A stretch of DNA of 64,000 bases, from positions 3,658,001 through 3,722,000 of the forward strand of contig NZ_CP044972.1 of assembly GCF_010104355.1 (NCBI RefSeq), in the 5' to 3' direction. This stretch comes from Hydrogenophaga sp. PBL-H3. GTDB lineage: Bacteria; Pseudomonadota; Gammaproteobacteria; Burkholderiales; Burkholderiaceae_C. The translations under genes and the position numbers were made by a program. Position 1 is the stretch's first letter. Every line of letters starts with the position of its first letter. Shown in pieces: positions 16,943 to 26,400 of the stretch. The notes beneath the pieces were generated by a model. That model saw only the letters and a program-made list of their open reading frames with translations. It made no database searches and was not told the DNA's origin.

Positions 16943-18898
16943 TCAACCCTGTTGCAGTCGGTGCAAGGCTGCATACACGCCCGAGGGGTTCTGCAGCAGC
17001 TCGGCGTGCGAGCCTGTCTCCACGATCTGCCCACGCTCCATCACCACAATTCGGTTCGCGTCGCGCACAGCGCTCAGACGGTGCGCCACGATGATCACCG
17101 TACGCCCCCTGGCAATGGCCTTCATGTTGTCCTGAATGATGCGTTCGCTCTCATAGTCCAGCGCGCTGGTGGCCTCGTCCAGGATCAAGATGCGGGGGTT
17201 CGAGATGAGCGCGCGCGCAATCGCAATGCGCTGGCGCTGGCCACCCGAGAGCGTGGAGCCGTGTTCACCCACCAGCGTGTCGTAGCCTTCGGGCAGCTCG
17301 GTGATGAAGTCGTGCGCACCGGCCAGGCGCGCGGCGGCTACCACGGCAGGCAGCGGCGCCCCGGGGTCGGCCAGGGCGATGTTGTCGCGGATGCTGCGGG
17401 CGAACAGCACGTTTTCTTGCAGCACCACGCCCACCTGGCGGCGCAGCGAGCTGGCGTCTGCCAGCGCCAGGTCCATGCCATCGACCAGTACCCGCCCACG
17501 CTCGGGCACATACAACCGCTGGATGAGTTTGGTCAGCGTGCTCTTGCCCGAGCCGGATCTGCCCACCACGCCAATCACCTCGCCCGGCGCGATGTCGATC
17601 GAGAGGTTCCTCAATGCCTCCGGGGCGTCTGGCCGGTAACGGAAGACCACGTCGTCCAGCGTGATGCGACCGGTGAGCGGAGGCAGCGCGCTCTTGGCGC
17701 CAGCCACCTCGGTGCGGCTGTTCAAGATGTCGCCCAGGCGCTGCACCGAGATGCCGGTCTGCTGGAAGTCCGTCCACAGCTGCGCCAGTCGCATCACCGG
17801 TTGCGCTACTTGGCCGGCCAGCATGTTGAAGGCGATCAACTGGCCCACGCTGAGCTGGCCTTCAATGACCAGCCGCGCGCCGAAGTACAGCGTGGCCACC
17901 GTCACCAGCTTGGAGATGAGCGTGACGCCGCCGTTGGCCACCGTGCCGATGGTGGCCGTGCGAAAGCTCGACGACACGTAGGCGGCCAGCTGGTTGTCCC
18001 AGCGGCGAGTCCATTGCGGCTCCACCGCCATGCTTTTCACGGTGTCGATGCCGCTGATAGTCTCCACCAGAAAAGCCTGGTTCTCCGCGCCCCGGTTGAA
18101 CTTTTCGTTCAGGCGCGCGCGCAGCACCGGCGTGTATACCGCTGTGAGGATGGCGTAACACGGCAGCGAAATCACCACGATCAGCGTGAGCCAGCTGCTG
18201 TAATAGGCTATGACGGCAATGAACACCACGGAGAACAACAGATCGAGTACCACGGTGAGCGCATTGCCGGTGAGAAAAGCCCGCACGTTCTCCAGCTCGC
18301 GCACCCGCGCCACCGAGTCGCCCACGCGCCGCGCCTGAAAGTACGCCAGCGGCAGACCCAGCAAATGCCGAAACAGCCGTGCGCCGAGCTCCACATCAAT
18401 CCGGCTGGTGGTGTGGGCAAACACGAAGCTGCGCAGTGCGGTGAGCGTCACCTCAAACACCACCACCACCACAAAGCCGATGGCAATCACGTCCAGCGTG
18501 GTGTAACCCCGGTGAACCAGCACCTTGTCCATCACCACCTGGAAGAAGAGCGGTGTGATGAGTGCGAAGAGTTGCAGCACGAAGCTGTCTGTCGGGATCA
18601 CGTAGCTCAGCGACCTGTTGGCCAATGCCAGCTGCGGTGCCAGCGGACTGTTCACGGTGGGCGCATGGTTGACGCTCTGCACGTCCAGGCTGAAGCGTGT
18701 CGTCACGCTCAGGCCTGCTGCATCGGTGGCCAGTAGGCGAAGCGACAGCAAACCGGCAGCCGATGCGCCTGCGGCAGCGGTGAAGGTGAGCGTTGTGGGA
18801 TCGAATGCCAGCCAGGCGGGCATACCTCGAATGCAGTAGTGCCCTGAGGTGGGCGTGGTCAACCCTTCGAGTTCTTCGACCGCGCAAGGCTTCGCCAA
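16943..18898 (-). CDS. Chimeric, N-terminally truncated type I secretion ABC transporter (adhesin fragment fused to HlyB/LapB-like exporter)
   Basis: From about residue 107 on, this is a type I secretion exporter: membrane domain starting at [17 protein letters not shown], Walker [10 protein letters not shown] near 447, signature [14 protein letters not shown], Walker [13 protein letters not shown]. The usual N-terminal C39-like substrate-recognition domain (about 130 residues) is absent. Instead residues about 20-106 resemble a dystroglycan/cadherin-like repeat of giant RTX adhesins ([31 protein letters not shown], then SYVIPTDSF). The junction near 18580 falls inside a second such repeat. 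The reading frame stays open, but the only starts are a TTG at 18898 and an internal ATG at 18823. It is probably a deletion-derived pseudogene or a re-purposed half exporter. Confidence 0.85.
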   Translation of the reverse strand: MAKPCAVEELEGLTTPTSGHYCIRGMPAWLAFDPTTLTFTAAAGASAAGLLSLRLLATDAAGLSVTTRFSLDVQSVNHAPTVNSPLAPQLALANRSLSYVIPTDSFVLQLFALITPLFFQVVMDKVLVHRGYTTLDVIAIGFVVVVVFEVTLTALRSFVFAHTTSRIDVELGARLFRHLLGLPLAYFQARRVGDSVARVRELENVRAFLTGNALTVVLDLLFSVVFIAVIAYYSSWLTLIVVISLPCYAILTAVYTPVLRARLNEKFNRGAENQAFLVETISGIDTVKSMAVEPQWTRRWDNQLAAYVSSSFRTATIGTVANGGVTLISKLVTVATLYFGARLVIEGQLSVGQLIAFNMLAGQVAQPVMRLAQLWTDFQQTGISVQRLGDILNSRTEVAGAKSALPPLTGRITLDDVVFRYRPDAPEALRNLSIDIAPGEVIGVVGRSGSGKSTLTKLIQRLYVPERGRVLVDGMDLALADASSLRRQVGVVLQENVLFARSIRDNIALADPGAPLPAVVAAARLAGAHDFITELPEGYDTLVGEHGSTLSGGQRQRIAIARALISNPRILILDEATSALDYESERIIQDNMKAIARGRTVIIVAHRLSAVRDANRIVVMERGQIVETGSHAELLQNPSGVYAALHRLQQG

Positions 18899-18909
18899 GC
18901 TCGGTCGAA
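18875..18909. repeat. Inverted repeat at the outer edge of the chimeric exporter gene
   Basis: Arms TTCGACCG (18875-18882) and CGGTCGAA (18902-18909) enclose a GC-rich spacer. The first codons of the chimeric frame lie in this element, so its N-terminal 15-20 residues are probably not ancestral protein sequence. Confidence 0.55.
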
Positions 18910-18980
18910 CGGGAAGCTCACCAATCTTGAGAATTTCCTAACCCCTACCCCGTCCCTCAGAAAGAAGGGAAGTTTGAATA

Positions 18981-19718
18981 TCAGCTCAGCGGGGAGGCGT
19001 AGTTGTCCCACCCCCGAGCCCGCAACTCACAAGCCGGGCAGCTCCCGCACCCATAGCCCCAGGCCTGCCGGTGCTCGCGGTCGCCGAGGTAGCAGGTGTG
19101 GGTGTGTTCCACGATCAGGTCCACCAGCGCTGGGCCGCCCAGGCTCTCGGCCAGGCACCAGGTGGCGGCTTTGTCGATCCACATGAGCGGGGTGTCGATC
19201 AGGAAGCGGTGGTCCATGCCCAGGGACAGGGCCACCTGCAGCGCTTTCATGGTGTCGTCGCGGCAGTCGGGGTAGCCGGAGAAGTCGGTTTCGCAGACGC
19301 CGGTGACGATGACCTGGATGCCGCGGCGGTAGGCCAGGGCGGCGGCGAGTGTGAGAAACAGCAGGTTGCGGCCGGGCACGAAGGTGTTGGGCAGGCCGCT
19401 GGCCTCCATGCGAAAGGCCATGTCGCGCGTGAGCGAGGTTTCGCTCACCTTGCCGAGCACGGCAAGGTCAAGCACATGGTCTTCGCCCAGTCGATCGGCC
19501 CAGGCCGGAAAGCGCTCGCGCAGCTCACGCAGCACCACGGGACGGGCTTGCAGTTCGACGCTGTGGCGCTGGCCGTAGTCGAAGCCCAGGGTTTCCACGC
19601 GCGGGAAGCGTTCGAGCGCGTGGGCCAGGCAGGTGGTGGAGTCTTGCCCGCCGGAGAACAGCACCAGCGCGCTGGTGTGGTGGGGGGTGTTGTGGGAGGC
19701 TGCAGTCATGGGCGGCAT
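18981..19718 (-). CDS. queC: 7-cyano-7-deazaguanine synthase QueC
   Basis: ATP-dependent enzyme converting 7-carboxy-7-deazaguanine and ammonia to preQ0 on the pathway to queuosine. 245 residues. The PP-loop motif [10 protein letters not shown] lies near residues 21-30, FDYGQRH follows, [12 protein letters not shown] is in the middle, and four zinc-ligand cysteines near the C-terminus include HTCYLG and [11 protein letters not shown]. Two starts are possible, 19718 (MPPMTAAS) and 19709 (MTAAS); neither has a clear ribosome binding site. A much longer open frame upstream to 20414 is antisense to the HDOD gene and has no family similarity. No other queuosine gene is in the window. Confidence 0.95.
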   Translation of the reverse strand: MPPMTAASHNTPHHTSALVLFSGGQDSTTCLAHALERFPRVETLGFDYGQRHSVELQARPVVLRELRERFPAWADRLGEDHVLDLAVLGKVSETSLTRDMAFRMEASGLPNTFVPGRNLLFLTLAAALAYRRGIQVIVTGVCETDFSGYPDCRDDTMKALQVALSLGMDHRFLIDTPLMWIDKAATWCLAESLGGPALVDLIVEHTHTCYLGDREHRQAWGYGCGSCPACELRARGWDNYASPLS

Positions 19719-19731
19719 GGTAGCGCGCGGG

Positions 19732-19766
19732 CCCTCACCCCAGCCCTCTCCCAGAGGGAGAGGGAG
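19732..19766. repeat. Dispersed intergenic repeat (CCCTCACCCCAGCCCTCTCCC type)
   Basis: A 35-bp element with the near-palindromic core CTCTCCC-AGA-GGGAGAG, placed just upstream of queC. Sequences of this form are common between genes in many proteobacterial genomes. It could fold as a hairpin but has no T run of terminator type. Confidence 0.6.
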
Positions 19767-19780
19767 TAAAACCCGGTCCC

Positions 19781-21022
19781 CTAAACCATTCTTTCGGAAC
19801 GCACGCCCGCGTGGTCGCGGCTGGTGGCGAGCATTCTGATGAGCGCGCGGTTGGCCTGCTCCAGGCTCACTTCGTTGCGGTCGCACACCGCGCTCAGGCG
19901 GTGAAGCTGGCCGGGCTCGCCTTGCGCGCGGGCCACGTCGAGCAGGGGGTGGTAAGGGCCGTCGTGGCGCAGCACGGCGTCGTACAGCCGGCCCGAGAGT
20001 GGCAGTTTGTGAAGCAGGTCCGCCAGCGGTGCGTGCAGCAGTTTGTCGAGGTGGGCAAACAGTGCGGTGGTGTAGACCTCCAGCCGCAGGTTGTCCTCGG
20101 AGCCGGTGGCGAGCATGTGTTGCGCCAGCCGCGCGCGCATGACCATGGCGGCGCGCACGGGCTGCAGGTCGATGTCGGGTTCGCTGCCGGGCAACTGCTC
20201 GAACAGCCAGCGACCGAGTTCGCGAAAACCCAGCAGCATGAGCGCGTGGCGCAGCGAGCCGATTTCCTGGCGCAGGCCGTAGGCGGCCGAATTCACCAGC
20301 AGCAGGATGCGGTAGACCAGCACCGGGTCCTGGCGCACCAGGCGCTCCAGGCGTTCGAGCGAGCAGTCGTCGTCGATGGCTTGCAGGATCTGGCGGATGA
20401 CGCGCGGGTCGCACGAAATGGCTTGGTGGCGGTGGGCCTGCAACACGTCGGCGTCGGGCCAGCCGAGCAGGCCCCAGGCGCCGGCATCGTCGAGCAGGTA
20501 GCGGGCGAAGGTCTGGGTTTGCACAGCTTCAAACACCTGCGCCGGTGGCACGCCCAGGCCGCGCTGGTGCAGGCCGGGAGTGCTCTGCGCTTGCAGGATG
20601 TCGGCGGCTTCCTGTGGGCTGGGCCGCAGCAGGTTGCGCACGTCAAAGCCGGGCGATTTGCCCTGCTGAAGCGAAACCAGATCGGTGCGGCGCAGCAAGC
20701 GGTGCCCGCGCCGGTTGGCCACCGAGAGGGCGGCCAGGGTCTCGGGTGCGTCGAACGGAGCTGCGGGCACTTCGAGCCAGGTGTTGTGCACCGGCGCGCT
20801 GGACAGGGCCTGCTGCAGCAGCCGGGGCGAGTCCAGCGAGATGATGAGCACGGGCGCACTCTCGGGCCAGTCGTCGCCCAGCGCCTGCATGAGGTGGGCG
20901 GCGTCGACCGCCGCCGCATGAACGGGGTGCACGCACAGGCGCACCGCGGCCAGCTGGCGTTCGCGGTTCCACACCGGTTCGTAGCCCAGTGCCAGGCTGT
21001 CCAGGACAGTGTGACTCATCAT
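19781..21022 (-). CDS. HDOD-domain protein with degenerate EAL-like N-terminus
   Basis: 413-residue cytoplasmic protein. The C-terminal two thirds form an HDOD domain ([60 protein letters not shown]), a non-catalytic HD relative used in signalling. The N-terminal part ([20 protein letters not shown]) matches the EAL-HDOD (YuxH-like) arrangement but lacks the acidic metal-binding residues of an active c-di-GMP phosphodiesterase. It follows flgL by 16 bp on the same strand and is probably the last gene of the flg operon, so a role in linking second-messenger signals with motility is a fair inference. Confidence 0.85.
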   Translation of the reverse strand: MMSHTVLDSLALGYEPVWNRERQLAAVRLCVHPVHAAAVDAAHLMQALGDDWPESAPVLIISLDSPRLLQQALSSAPVHNTWLEVPAAPFDAPETLAALSVANRRGHRLLRRTDLVSLQQGKSPGFDVRNLLRPSPQEAADILQAQSTPGLHQRGLGVPPAQVFEAVQTQTFARYLLDDAGAWGLLGWPDADVLQAHRHQAISCDPRVIRQILQAIDDDCSLERLERLVRQDPVLVYRILLLVNSAAYGLRQEIGSLRHALMLLGFRELGRWLFEQLPGSEPDIDLQPVRAAMVMRARLAQHMLATGSEDNLRLEVYTTALFAHLDKLLHAPLADLLHKLPLSGRLYDAVLRHDGPYHPLLDVARAQGEPGQLHRLSAVCDRNEVSLEQANRALIRMLATSRDHAGVRSERMV

Positions 21023-21038
21023 GGTGAAGATCGCGCCA

Positions 21039-22256
21039 TCAAATGATCTGGAACAGCGACAGGCGCTGCACCTGGGCATACGACTTGAGGGCCGCCTCCA
21101 GCCCCAGTTGCTGGGTCTGGAAGTCCGAGATGCCCTGAACAAGGTCGAGGTCTTCGAGGCGCGACCGTTCCTCCTTGAGGTCGACGCCGCGGTCTTCCAG
21201 CAGGGTGTCGAGCGAGTCGGCGCGGTTGAGCCATTCGCCTGCGCGCCCCCGCGCGAGCAACACGCGGTCGTGCCCGGCGTCGAGCTCGGTCGTGGCGCGG
21301 GCGAGTTCCTGTGTGCGCTGGGCGCTGCTGTTGGCACCGGTGTAGCGCAGCGCATCCACGGCGCCCTGCACCACGCTGAAGATGTCGGTCTTGCCGCTGG
21401 GTGCCAGGTCGATCTGGTCGCCTGCGGCGGGTTGACCGTTCAACTGGAACGACTGCCCATCGAATTCGATCGTCATGCCCGAGGTGTAGGCCACGCCGGT
21501 CTGGCCGGGCATGGGGTTGGCCGCGGGCGTGGTGAGGTTGGTCACGGTGTACTGCTTGACGCCGCCGACATCGGCAAAGTCGATGCGGTAGTTATCGCCG
21601 GTGAGGGCGCTGGGGTCGATCACTTCGCCCACGCTGGTGCTCACACCACCGGTGTTGCCCGCGCCCAGGCTGATCGAGAAGCTGCCGTTGCCCTGGGGCA
21701 CGCGCATCCAGATCGCGTTGCCATCGAGCGCCTGCGGCAGCGAGGTGCTGCCCGCCGCGGCCTGTCCACGCTGGCCACTGAACTGAACGCCGTTGCCGCC
21801 CGGGCCGTACAGGTCCACAAACGGGGTGGCGGCGCCCCCCAGGCCACCAAAGAGCGTGCGCCCGGAGTTGTCCTTGAGGTTGGCCACGCCGATCAGTTGT
21901 TCGCGCAGGCCTTCGAGCTGGCGCGCAATGTCTTCGCGCTCGCTCGGCCCGAAGGTGGCGTTGCCCGCACTCACCAGCAGGTCGCGCACTTTCTGGATGA
22001 GCTCGCCCGATTCGGCCAGGCCGCTCTCGGCTTGCTGCAGGCTGCTGCGCGCCGTCTCCAGCGAGCGCAGGTCGGCCTGGGTGCGCGAAAGGCGGTTCTG
22101 CGCGGTTTCGGCCAGCGTGGCCGCCACGGGGTCGTCGCTGGGCTTGAGCACGCGCTTGCCGGTGGCGATCTTTTCCTGCTGGGCCGCCAGCTCGGCCTGG
22201 CGCCGGGCGAGCAGGCTCACGGTGTTGTCGTAGCTGTTGGCGGTGGAGACTCGCAT
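21039..22256 (-). CDS. flgL: Flagellar hook-filament junction protein FlgL (HAP3)
   Basis: 405-residue junction protein exported through the flagellar type III system, which joins FlgK to the filament. N-terminal flagellin-like helices (MRVSTANSYDNTVSLLARR, then LKPSDDPVAAT near 39) and C-terminal helices (RRLED/LVQGISDFQTQQLGLEAALKSYAQVQRLSLF) are characteristic. The middle is variable. It is the penultimate gene of the minus-strand flg operon, 23 bp after flgK. Confidence 0.97.
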   Translation of the reverse strand: MRVSTANSYDNTVSLLARRQAELAAQQEKIATGKRVLKPSDDPVAATLAETAQNRLSRTQADLRSLETARSSLQQAESGLAESGELIQKVRDLLVSAGNATFGPSEREDIARQLEGLREQLIGVANLKDNSGRTLFGGLGGAATPFVDLYGPGGNGVQFSGQRGQAAAGSTSLPQALDGNAIWMRVPQGNGSFSISLGAGNTGGVSTSVGEVIDPSALTGDNYRIDFADVGGVKQYTVTNLTTPAANPMPGQTGVAYTSGMTIEFDGQSFQLNGQPAAGDQIDLAPSGKTDIFSVVQGAVDALRYTGANSSAQRTQELARATTELDAGHDRVLLARGRAGEWLNRADSLDTLLEDRGVDLKEERSRLEDLDLVQGISDFQTQQLGLEAALKSYAQVQRLSLFQII

Positions 22257-22279
22257 GGATGTTCCTCAAACGTTCAGGC

Positions 22280-24172
22280 TCACCGGCCCACGGTGGCCAG
22301 CAAACTGTCGAAGGTGCTTTGCGCCACCTGCAGGAACTTGGCCGAGGCCTGGTAGGCCTGCTGGTACTGCAGCAGGCGCGCGGCTTCTTCGTCCAGGTTC
22401 ACGCCCGACACATTGGTGCGGGCGGTCTCCGCCGTGGTGGCGATCTGGCTGGAGAACTCGGTGGCGAACTTGGCGCCCTGCACGCGGGTGCCAACCTCGG
22501 AAAACAGGCTCACATAACCATCGGCCAGGGCCACGCCTTCAAAGGTCGGGCGGTCGCGCAGGGCCAGCACTGCGCTGGCATTGCCAGCGTTCTGTGCGGT
22601 GGAGCCGGGAGGCGCGGCGCCGATGGCAAAGGTGTCCCCGGCGCTCGGACTGCCGCGCAAGGTGAGGCTCCAGCCGTTGATGACGATGGGCTGACCGGGC
22701 GCGAAGTTGTAGGTGGCGGGTGGATTCACGCCATCGTCGGCCACATAGGTGCCATCGGCCTGGAAGGTCAGGGTCACCGGGTCGGTGAGGTTGGCCGAGC
22801 CGGATACGGCGTACAGGCTCTCAACGCTCAGGCCGCCTGCGTTGTTCACGCCGGGCGTCACCATCACCGGGCTGGCGGCGGCCAGGCGGTCGGGCGAGCC
22901 GATGGCCACCTGCATGTTGCGCGCGGCGGCCTCGAAGGGGCGCACCAGAATGCGGTCGCCCGCGGCGGCGGTGCCGGCGTCGATGTTGAAGGTGAGGCCG
23001 TCCTTGTCGAAGGCGGTGGGTGGCATGGCAAACGAGGTGCTGTCGCCGTCGGACAGGCGCACCACGCTCACGCTGCCGGCCGAGAAACGCAGCTCGTAGT
23101 CCGACGCCATCAGCGCGGCCGGGTCGTTCACGCTGGCACTCACGCTGGCGGTGCCGGTGTTGGCCGGGTCGGCCATGCCCACGGCAGCGGCCGGCGGAAT
23201 GAAGAAGTCTTGCCCGGGGTTGCCCTGCAGGTCGATGCCCAGCGCGTGCTGGTTGTTCACCGTGGTGGCCGAGGCCAGCGCCATGCGACCGAGCAGGTTC
23301 TGCACCGCGACCATGTCCTTGTTCAGAAAATTCATCAGGCCGGACAGCTCGCCGCCGCCCAGCGTGTTGTCGGCCAGCGGGGTCGACACGCCGCCCTGCA
23401 CAAAAGCCAGCGCGATGCGCGAGTTGTCGGTGGCGTCGCGGGTCACGGCGAGCTGGTTGGCACGCTGGCCCAGCAACAGAGGCTGGCTGCCAGCCACGAA
23501 CACACTCACCGAGCCGTCCTTGTCAAAGATGGTGCTGGTCTGGATGTGTTTGTTGATCTCGCCCAGCAGTTGATCGCGCTGGTCAAACAGGTCGTTGGGC
23601 GTGTGCTCGCCACCGGCCGATTCGACGATCTTCTGGTTCACCCGGGCCAGGTCTTGCGCCAGGCCGTTGATCACATTGACCGAACCTTCCACCTGCTGCT
23701 GCGTGCTGCGCGCAAGCGCATCGAGCTGGCCGGCGGTGTTGCGCAGGCGGCTGGCGAACTCTTCTCCCTTGGCGATCACCACCACGCGGGCGGTGAGGTT
23801 GCTGGGTGAGGAGGCCACGTCGGCCCAGGCATTGAGGGTGTCGTTGAGCGCCGAGCCCAGCCCCCCCGCGCCGAGCGGAAACGCGCTCTCAAGTGCCTGC
23901 AGGCGCGAGTAGCGCACGGCGTCCGCTGCCGCCACCGAGCCGGTGAGCTGCGCTTCGCGCGTGAGGTAGGCGCTGTGCGAACGCTCCACCGTGGCCATGT
24001 CCACGCCCTTGCCGATGTAGCCGTTGCCGAACGCCTGCGCACCGGCGGTGGTGAGCTGCACGTTCTGGCGCGAGTAACCCACCGTGTTGGCGTTGGCGAT
24101 GTTGTGGCCAATGACCTGCAAGGCCGCGAGGTTGGTGGTGAGGGCGCGAGCGCCAATGTTGAGGGCTGACAT
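22280..24172 (-). CDS. flgK: Flagellar hook-associated protein FlgK (HAP1)
   Basis: 630-residue first junction protein between hook and filament. The N-terminus has the axial-protein motif (NIGARALTTNLAALQVIGHNIANANTVGYSRQ) and the C-terminus ends in the conserved NLDEEAARLLQYQQAYQASAKFLQVAQ helix with a final DSLLATVG. The central residues of about 200-500 form the variable surface domain. It lies between flgJ and flgL with 13-23 bp gaps, all on one transcript. Confidence 0.97.
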   Translation of the reverse strand: MSALNIGARALTTNLAALQVIGHNIANANTVGYSRQNVQLTTAGAQAFGNGYIGKGVDMATVERSHSAYLTREAQLTGSVAAADAVRYSRLQALESAFPLGAGGLGSALNDTLNAWADVASSPSNLTARVVVIAKGEEFASRLRNTAGQLDALARSTQQQVEGSVNVINGLAQDLARVNQKIVESAGGEHTPNDLFDQRDQLLGEINKHIQTSTIFDKDGSVSVFVAGSQPLLLGQRANQLAVTRDATDNSRIALAFVQGGVSTPLADNTLGGGELSGLMNFLNKDMVAVQNLLGRMALASATTVNNQHALGIDLQGNPGQDFFIPPAAAVGMADPANTGTASVSASVNDPAALMASDYELRFSAGSVSVVRLSDGDSTSFAMPPTAFDKDGLTFNIDAGTAAAGDRILVRPFEAAARNMQVAIGSPDRLAAASPVMVTPGVNNAGGLSVESLYAVSGSANLTDPVTLTFQADGTYVADDGVNPPATYNFAPGQPIVINGWSLTLRGSPSAGDTFAIGAAPPGSTAQNAGNASAVLALRDRPTFEGVALADGYVSLFSEVGTRVQGAKFATEFSSQIATTAETARTNVSGVNLDEEAARLLQYQQAYQASAKFLQVAQSTFDSLLATVGR

Positions 24173-24185
24173 GGATAGGGGGTCC

Positions 24186-25049
24186 TCAGGCTTGGGCGCG
24201 CTGCAGACTCAGCGTGGTGTTGATGGCGCGGCTGAGCTTGGCGGCGTACTGTGGATCGGTGGCATAGCCGGCCTTCTGCAGACCCGCTGCAAAACCCTGC
24301 ACCGAGCCGATCTGGTCCATCACCTTGTCGTAGCGCGGGCTGTTGCCGATGAGCTTGGCGTAGTCGCGAAACGAGTCGGCGTAGGAGTCGTAGGCGCGGA
24401 ACTTGGCCGTGACCTTGCGTGGCTCGCCGTTGATGTATTCGGTGGTGGTGATCTCGGCGACCTTGCCCTTCCAGGCGGCGGTGGCCTTGATGCCGAAGAG
24501 GTTGTGCGACGGCGTGCCGTCGGCGTGGCGGATCTCGCTCTTGCCCCAGCCGGTCTCGTGGCCGGCCTGGCCGATCATGTAGCTGGCCGGAATGCCCGAC
24601 TCCCGCGCCACCGTTGCTGCGGCCTGGCTGTGCTGATCCACGAAGCCGGCCTGGCGCGGGCCTGCGCTGGCGCGGCCCACGGTGCTGGCGGCAGACGAGG
24701 CATTCGATGCGCCCGCTTTCTCGGCGGCGTTGTTCTGCATCTGTTTGCCGAGCTGGCGCTCGATGGCCTCGGACAGACCACCCGGCAAGCCCGAGAGCTG
24801 CACCGCGAACTGCTGGTCGAGCAAATCTGTGCCGAGGTCGGCGCCCTCGCCTTCCATGAGACCCGACTTCTGCGTGGCCTCGCGCATGCTCTTGATCAGC
24901 TCGCGCATGAAGAGCGACTCAAACTGCTTGGCCGCCTCTTTGAGCGCGGCCTTGTCGTTGCCGTCCTTGCCCGCGCCGTAGCGCAGCGCATTGAGCGCCG
25001 TGGGGTCGGCCGCGAGGCCGCCGCTGGACAGGGCATTCATCGGGTTCAT
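24186..25049 (-). CDS. flgJ: Flagellar rod assembly protein / peptidoglycan hydrolase FlgJ
   Basis: 287 residues with two domains. The N-terminal rod-binding domain contains KEAAKQFESLFMRELIKSMREAT near 35-57. A glucosaminidase (muramidase) domain occupies about residues 150-287 (SGIPASYMIGQAGHETGWG, NLFGIKA, FRAYDSYADSFRDYAKLI). It opens the periplasmic peptidoglycan so the rod can pass. The catalytic Glu in GHETGWGK is present, so it is the bifunctional beta/gamma-type FlgJ. It is separated from the upstream flgI by a 166-bp gap containing an inverted repeat. Confidence 0.96.
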   Translation of the reverse strand: MNPMNALSSGGLAADPTALNALRYGAGKDGNDKAALKEAAKQFESLFMRELIKSMREATQKSGLMEGEGADLGTDLLDQQFAVQLSGLPGGLSEAIERQLGKQMQNNAAEKAGASNASSAASTVGRASAGPRQAGFVDQHSQAAATVARESGIPASYMIGQAGHETGWGKSEIRHADGTPSHNLFGIKATAAWKGKVAEITTTEYINGEPRKVTAKFRAYDSYADSFRDYAKLIGNSPRYDKVMDQIGSVQGFAAGLQKAGYATDPQYAAKLSRAINTTLSLQRAQA

Positions 25050-25070
25050 GGCTGGCGGAAATGGCGCGAA

Positions 25071-25171
25071 GGCTTCGACAGACTCAGCCCGAACGGGTCG
25101 GAGTTCAGCCGGAGCGGGAACGAAATCCAGCGAGCGAAGAAACCTCCGTTCGGGCTGAGCCTGTCGAAGCC
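25071..25171. repeat. Inverted pair of dispersed repeats between flgI and flgJ
   Basis: GGCTTCGACAGACTCAGCCC-GAACGG (25071-25096) and its inverted copy CCGTTCGGGCTGAGCCTG-TCGAAGCC (25146-25171) match over 26 bp with one difference and flank a 49-bp spacer. The transcript could fold into a long stem between flgI and flgJ. Related single elements occur at 15451 and, more loosely, near 18875. Confidence 0.8.
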
Positions 25172-25215
25172 CTCGCCCGAATGCGGGTTCATTGAAACCA
25201 GTGTTCCGTACAACA

Positions 25216-26355
25216 TCAGATCACCTCCAGTTCCGCGTTCATCGCGCCCGAGGCCTTGATGGCTTGCAAAATGGCCAGCAGGTCTTGCGGCGTGGCGCCC
25301 AGCGAGTTGAGCGCGCGCACCACGTCGGCGAGCTGCGGCGCGGTGTCGAGCTTGATGAGCGCGCCCTTGTCCTGGCTGATCTGGATGTTGGCCTGCTCGG
25401 CCACCACGGTCTGGCCGCCGGTGGACAAGGCGTTGGGCTGGCTGATCACGGGTGTGGAGCTGATGCTCACCGAGAGGTTACCGTGCGAGACCGCGCAAGC
25501 GCCCAGGCTCACGGCCTGGTTCATCACGATGGAGCCGGTGCGCGAATTGATGATGACGCGGGCCATGGGAATGGCGGCGTCCAGGCGGATCTCCTCGACC
25601 CGGGCCAGGAAGCCCACGCGGGCGCCCGGGTCGGCCGGGGCGCGCAGGCGCACCACACGGCCATCGACCGCGCTGGCCACACCCGAACCCATGACGCGGT
25701 TGATGGCGTCGGTCACGCGGCTGGCGGTCTGGAAGTCGCTCGAATTCAAACCGAGGTCGATGGTCTCGCCCAGCGCAAACGGCGAGGCCACCGCGCGCTC
25801 CACCTGCGCGCCGCCGGGCACACGGCCCGCGCTCAGGTGGTTGATCTGCACCTTGCTGCCGCCGGCAGACGCACCGGCGCCACCCACCAGCAGGTTGCCC
25901 TGGGCGAGTGCGTAAATTTCACCGTCCACACCTTTGAGCGGCGTGGTGATGAGCGTGCCGCCGCGCAACGACTTCGCGTTGCCGACCGAGGACACGGTCA
26001 CGTCGATCATCTGGCCGGGCTGGGCAAAGGCGGGCAGCTGTGCGGTGACCAGCACGGCCGCCACGTTCTTGAGCTGCATGTTGGCGCCGGGTGGCAGCGA
26101 GAGGCCGAGCTGCTGCAGGTAGTTGTTCAGGCTCTGCGAGGTGTAGGGCATCTGCGTGGTCTGGTCGCCCGTGCCGTCCAGGCCCACCACCAGGCCATAG
26201 CCGGTGAGCTGGTTGCTGCGCACGCCCTGCACCGCTGCGATCTCCTTGATGCGGATCGACTGGGCGGCGGCAGGCCAGACCATGGTGAGTGAAACCAGGG
26301 CCAGGGCCAGAAGGCGCAGGGGAGCAACGAGCAGGGACGAGAGAGATGACTTCAC
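25216..26355 (-). CDS. flgI: Flagellar P-ring protein FlgI
   Basis: 379-residue periplasmic P-ring subunit, a bushing around the rod in the peptidoglycan layer. A Sec signal peptide ends at PAAA, followed by QSIRIKEIAAVQGVRSNQLTGYG and GLVVGLDGTGDQT, the strongest family signature. A GTG start at 26355 is preferred: GAGGAA lies six bases upstream and gives VKSSLSS, a good signal peptide. An ATG at 26388 (MGFDLPTEEF) has no ribosome binding site and would add 11 residues. Confidence 0.95.
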   Translation of the reverse strand: MKSSLSSLLVAPLRLLALALVSLTMVWPAAAQSIRIKEIAAVQGVRSNQLTGYGLVVGLDGTGDQTTQMPYTSQSLNNYLQQLGLSLPPGANMQLKNVAAVLVTAQLPAFAQPGQMIDVTVSSVGNAKSLRGGTLITTPLKGVDGEIYALAQGNLLVGGAGASAGGSKVQINHLSAGRVPGGAQVERAVASPFALGETIDLGLNSSDFQTASRVTDAINRVMGSGVASAVDGRVVRLRAPADPGARVGFLARVEEIRLDAAIPMARVIINSRTGSIVMNQAVSLGACAVSHGNLSVSISSTPVISQPNALSTGGQTVVAEQANIQISQDKGALIKLDTAPQLADVVRALNSLGATPQDLLAILQAIKASGAMNAELEVI

Positions 26356-26400
26356 CGCAAATTCCTCAGTGGGCAGATCGAAACCCATTGTGGGCGGGGA

